A DNA stretch of 5,995 nt, taken from Bacillota bacterium (GTDB lineage: Bacteria; Bacillota; Clostridia; Oscillospirales; Ethanoligenentaceae). The stretch covers positions 1 through 5,995 of the forward strand of contig JAEWAE010000050.1 of NCBI GenBank assembly GCA_023391835.1. The letters are read 5' to 3'. This document shows, one piece after another, positions 5,863 to 5,995 of this stretch. The notes below the pieces were generated by a model. The model was not told the DNA's origin. It was given only the letters and a program-made list of their open reading frames with translations, and ran no database searches. Position numbers and translations under genes: made by a program. Numbering within the stretch: position 1 is the first letter of the stretch; every line of letters begins with the position of its first letter.

Positions 5863-5995
5863 TTAGGAACGGACGGCCATGACCTCCACTTCCGCCAAAG
5901 CCCCCTTGGGCAGCGACGCGACCCCCACGCAGGAACGCGCCGGTTTGTCGGTGAAGTAGCGGCCGTAGACGGCGTTGAACGCCGCAAAATCCTTC
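5863..5995 (-). CDS. ridA: RidA/YjgF family enamine/imine deaminase, C-terminal part (runs off right edge)
   Basis: The reverse strand encodes 43 residues ending in TAA at 5863: KDFAAFNAVYGRYFTD, then KPARSCVGVASLPKG, then ALAEVEVMAVRS. This is the RidA C-terminus. The PARSC segment carries the Arg equivalent to E. coli R105 that binds the substrate carboxylate, with the following Cys, and the last strand keeps the Glu equivalent to E120. The loop before PARSC is about four residues shorter than in E. coli. Function as for the left ridA: hydrolysis of reactive enamine/imine intermediates. The N-terminal two thirds lie outside the window. It is followed by a long hairpin and then the separately promoted MATE gene, so it is not obviously in an operon with it. 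It does not overlap the left fragment in the protein alignment, so whether they are paralogues or parts of one gene is open. Confidence 0.92.
   Translation of the reverse strand, partial: KDFAAFNAVYGRYFTDKPARSCVGVASLPKGALAEVEVMAVRS

Overview
This window is about 6 kb of compact, GC-rich DNA (about 60% GC by eye). It most likely comes from a chromosome of a high-GC, gut-type member of the Clostridia. The reasons are strong purine-rich ribosome binding sites (GGGAGG, GGGGAG, AAGGA) about 9-11 nt before most starts, a Bacillus/clostridial-type ThyA, a clostridial-looking DHFR and MATE pump, and near-consensus sigma-A promoters. The exact taxon cannot be read from the sequence.

Left block, minus strand, 1-2433. 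A promoter at 2405-2433 drives a 692-residue cytoplasmic protein with the three-part layout of GHL6/GH42-like glycosidases. It is followed 58 nt later by a ridA (enamine/imine deaminase) gene that runs off the left edge. The two look co-transcribed. The glycosidase leader is about 143 nt long and can fold.

Centre. An intergenic region of about 550 bp (2256-2806) carries divergent promoters. Its middle part (about 2440-2700) holds no convincing gene, only some short palindromes. On the plus strand, thyA (thymidylate synthase) and folA (dihydrofolate reductase) form a two-gene operon. ThyA turns dUMP into dTMP and produces dihydrofolate, and FolA recycles that dihydrofolate to tetrahydrofolate. 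A strong hairpin at 4225-4271 ends this operon. It can also end the convergent MATE gene.

Right block, minus strand, 4284-5995. A MATE-family multidrug/cation antiporter has its own extended -10 promoter. Further right is the 3' end of a second ridA reading frame, followed by a long hairpin.

The most curious structural point is that both edges of the window lie inside ridA genes on the same strand. The left edge has the N-terminal third and the right edge the C-terminal third, and the two pieces do not overlap. They could be two paralogues flanking the segment as direct repeats, or one gene split across the ends of a nearly complete circular molecule of about 6.1 kb. The sequence alone cannot decide. 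The least characterised gene is the glycosidase-like protein. Nothing here looks like a phage, transposon, CRISPR array or RNA gene.
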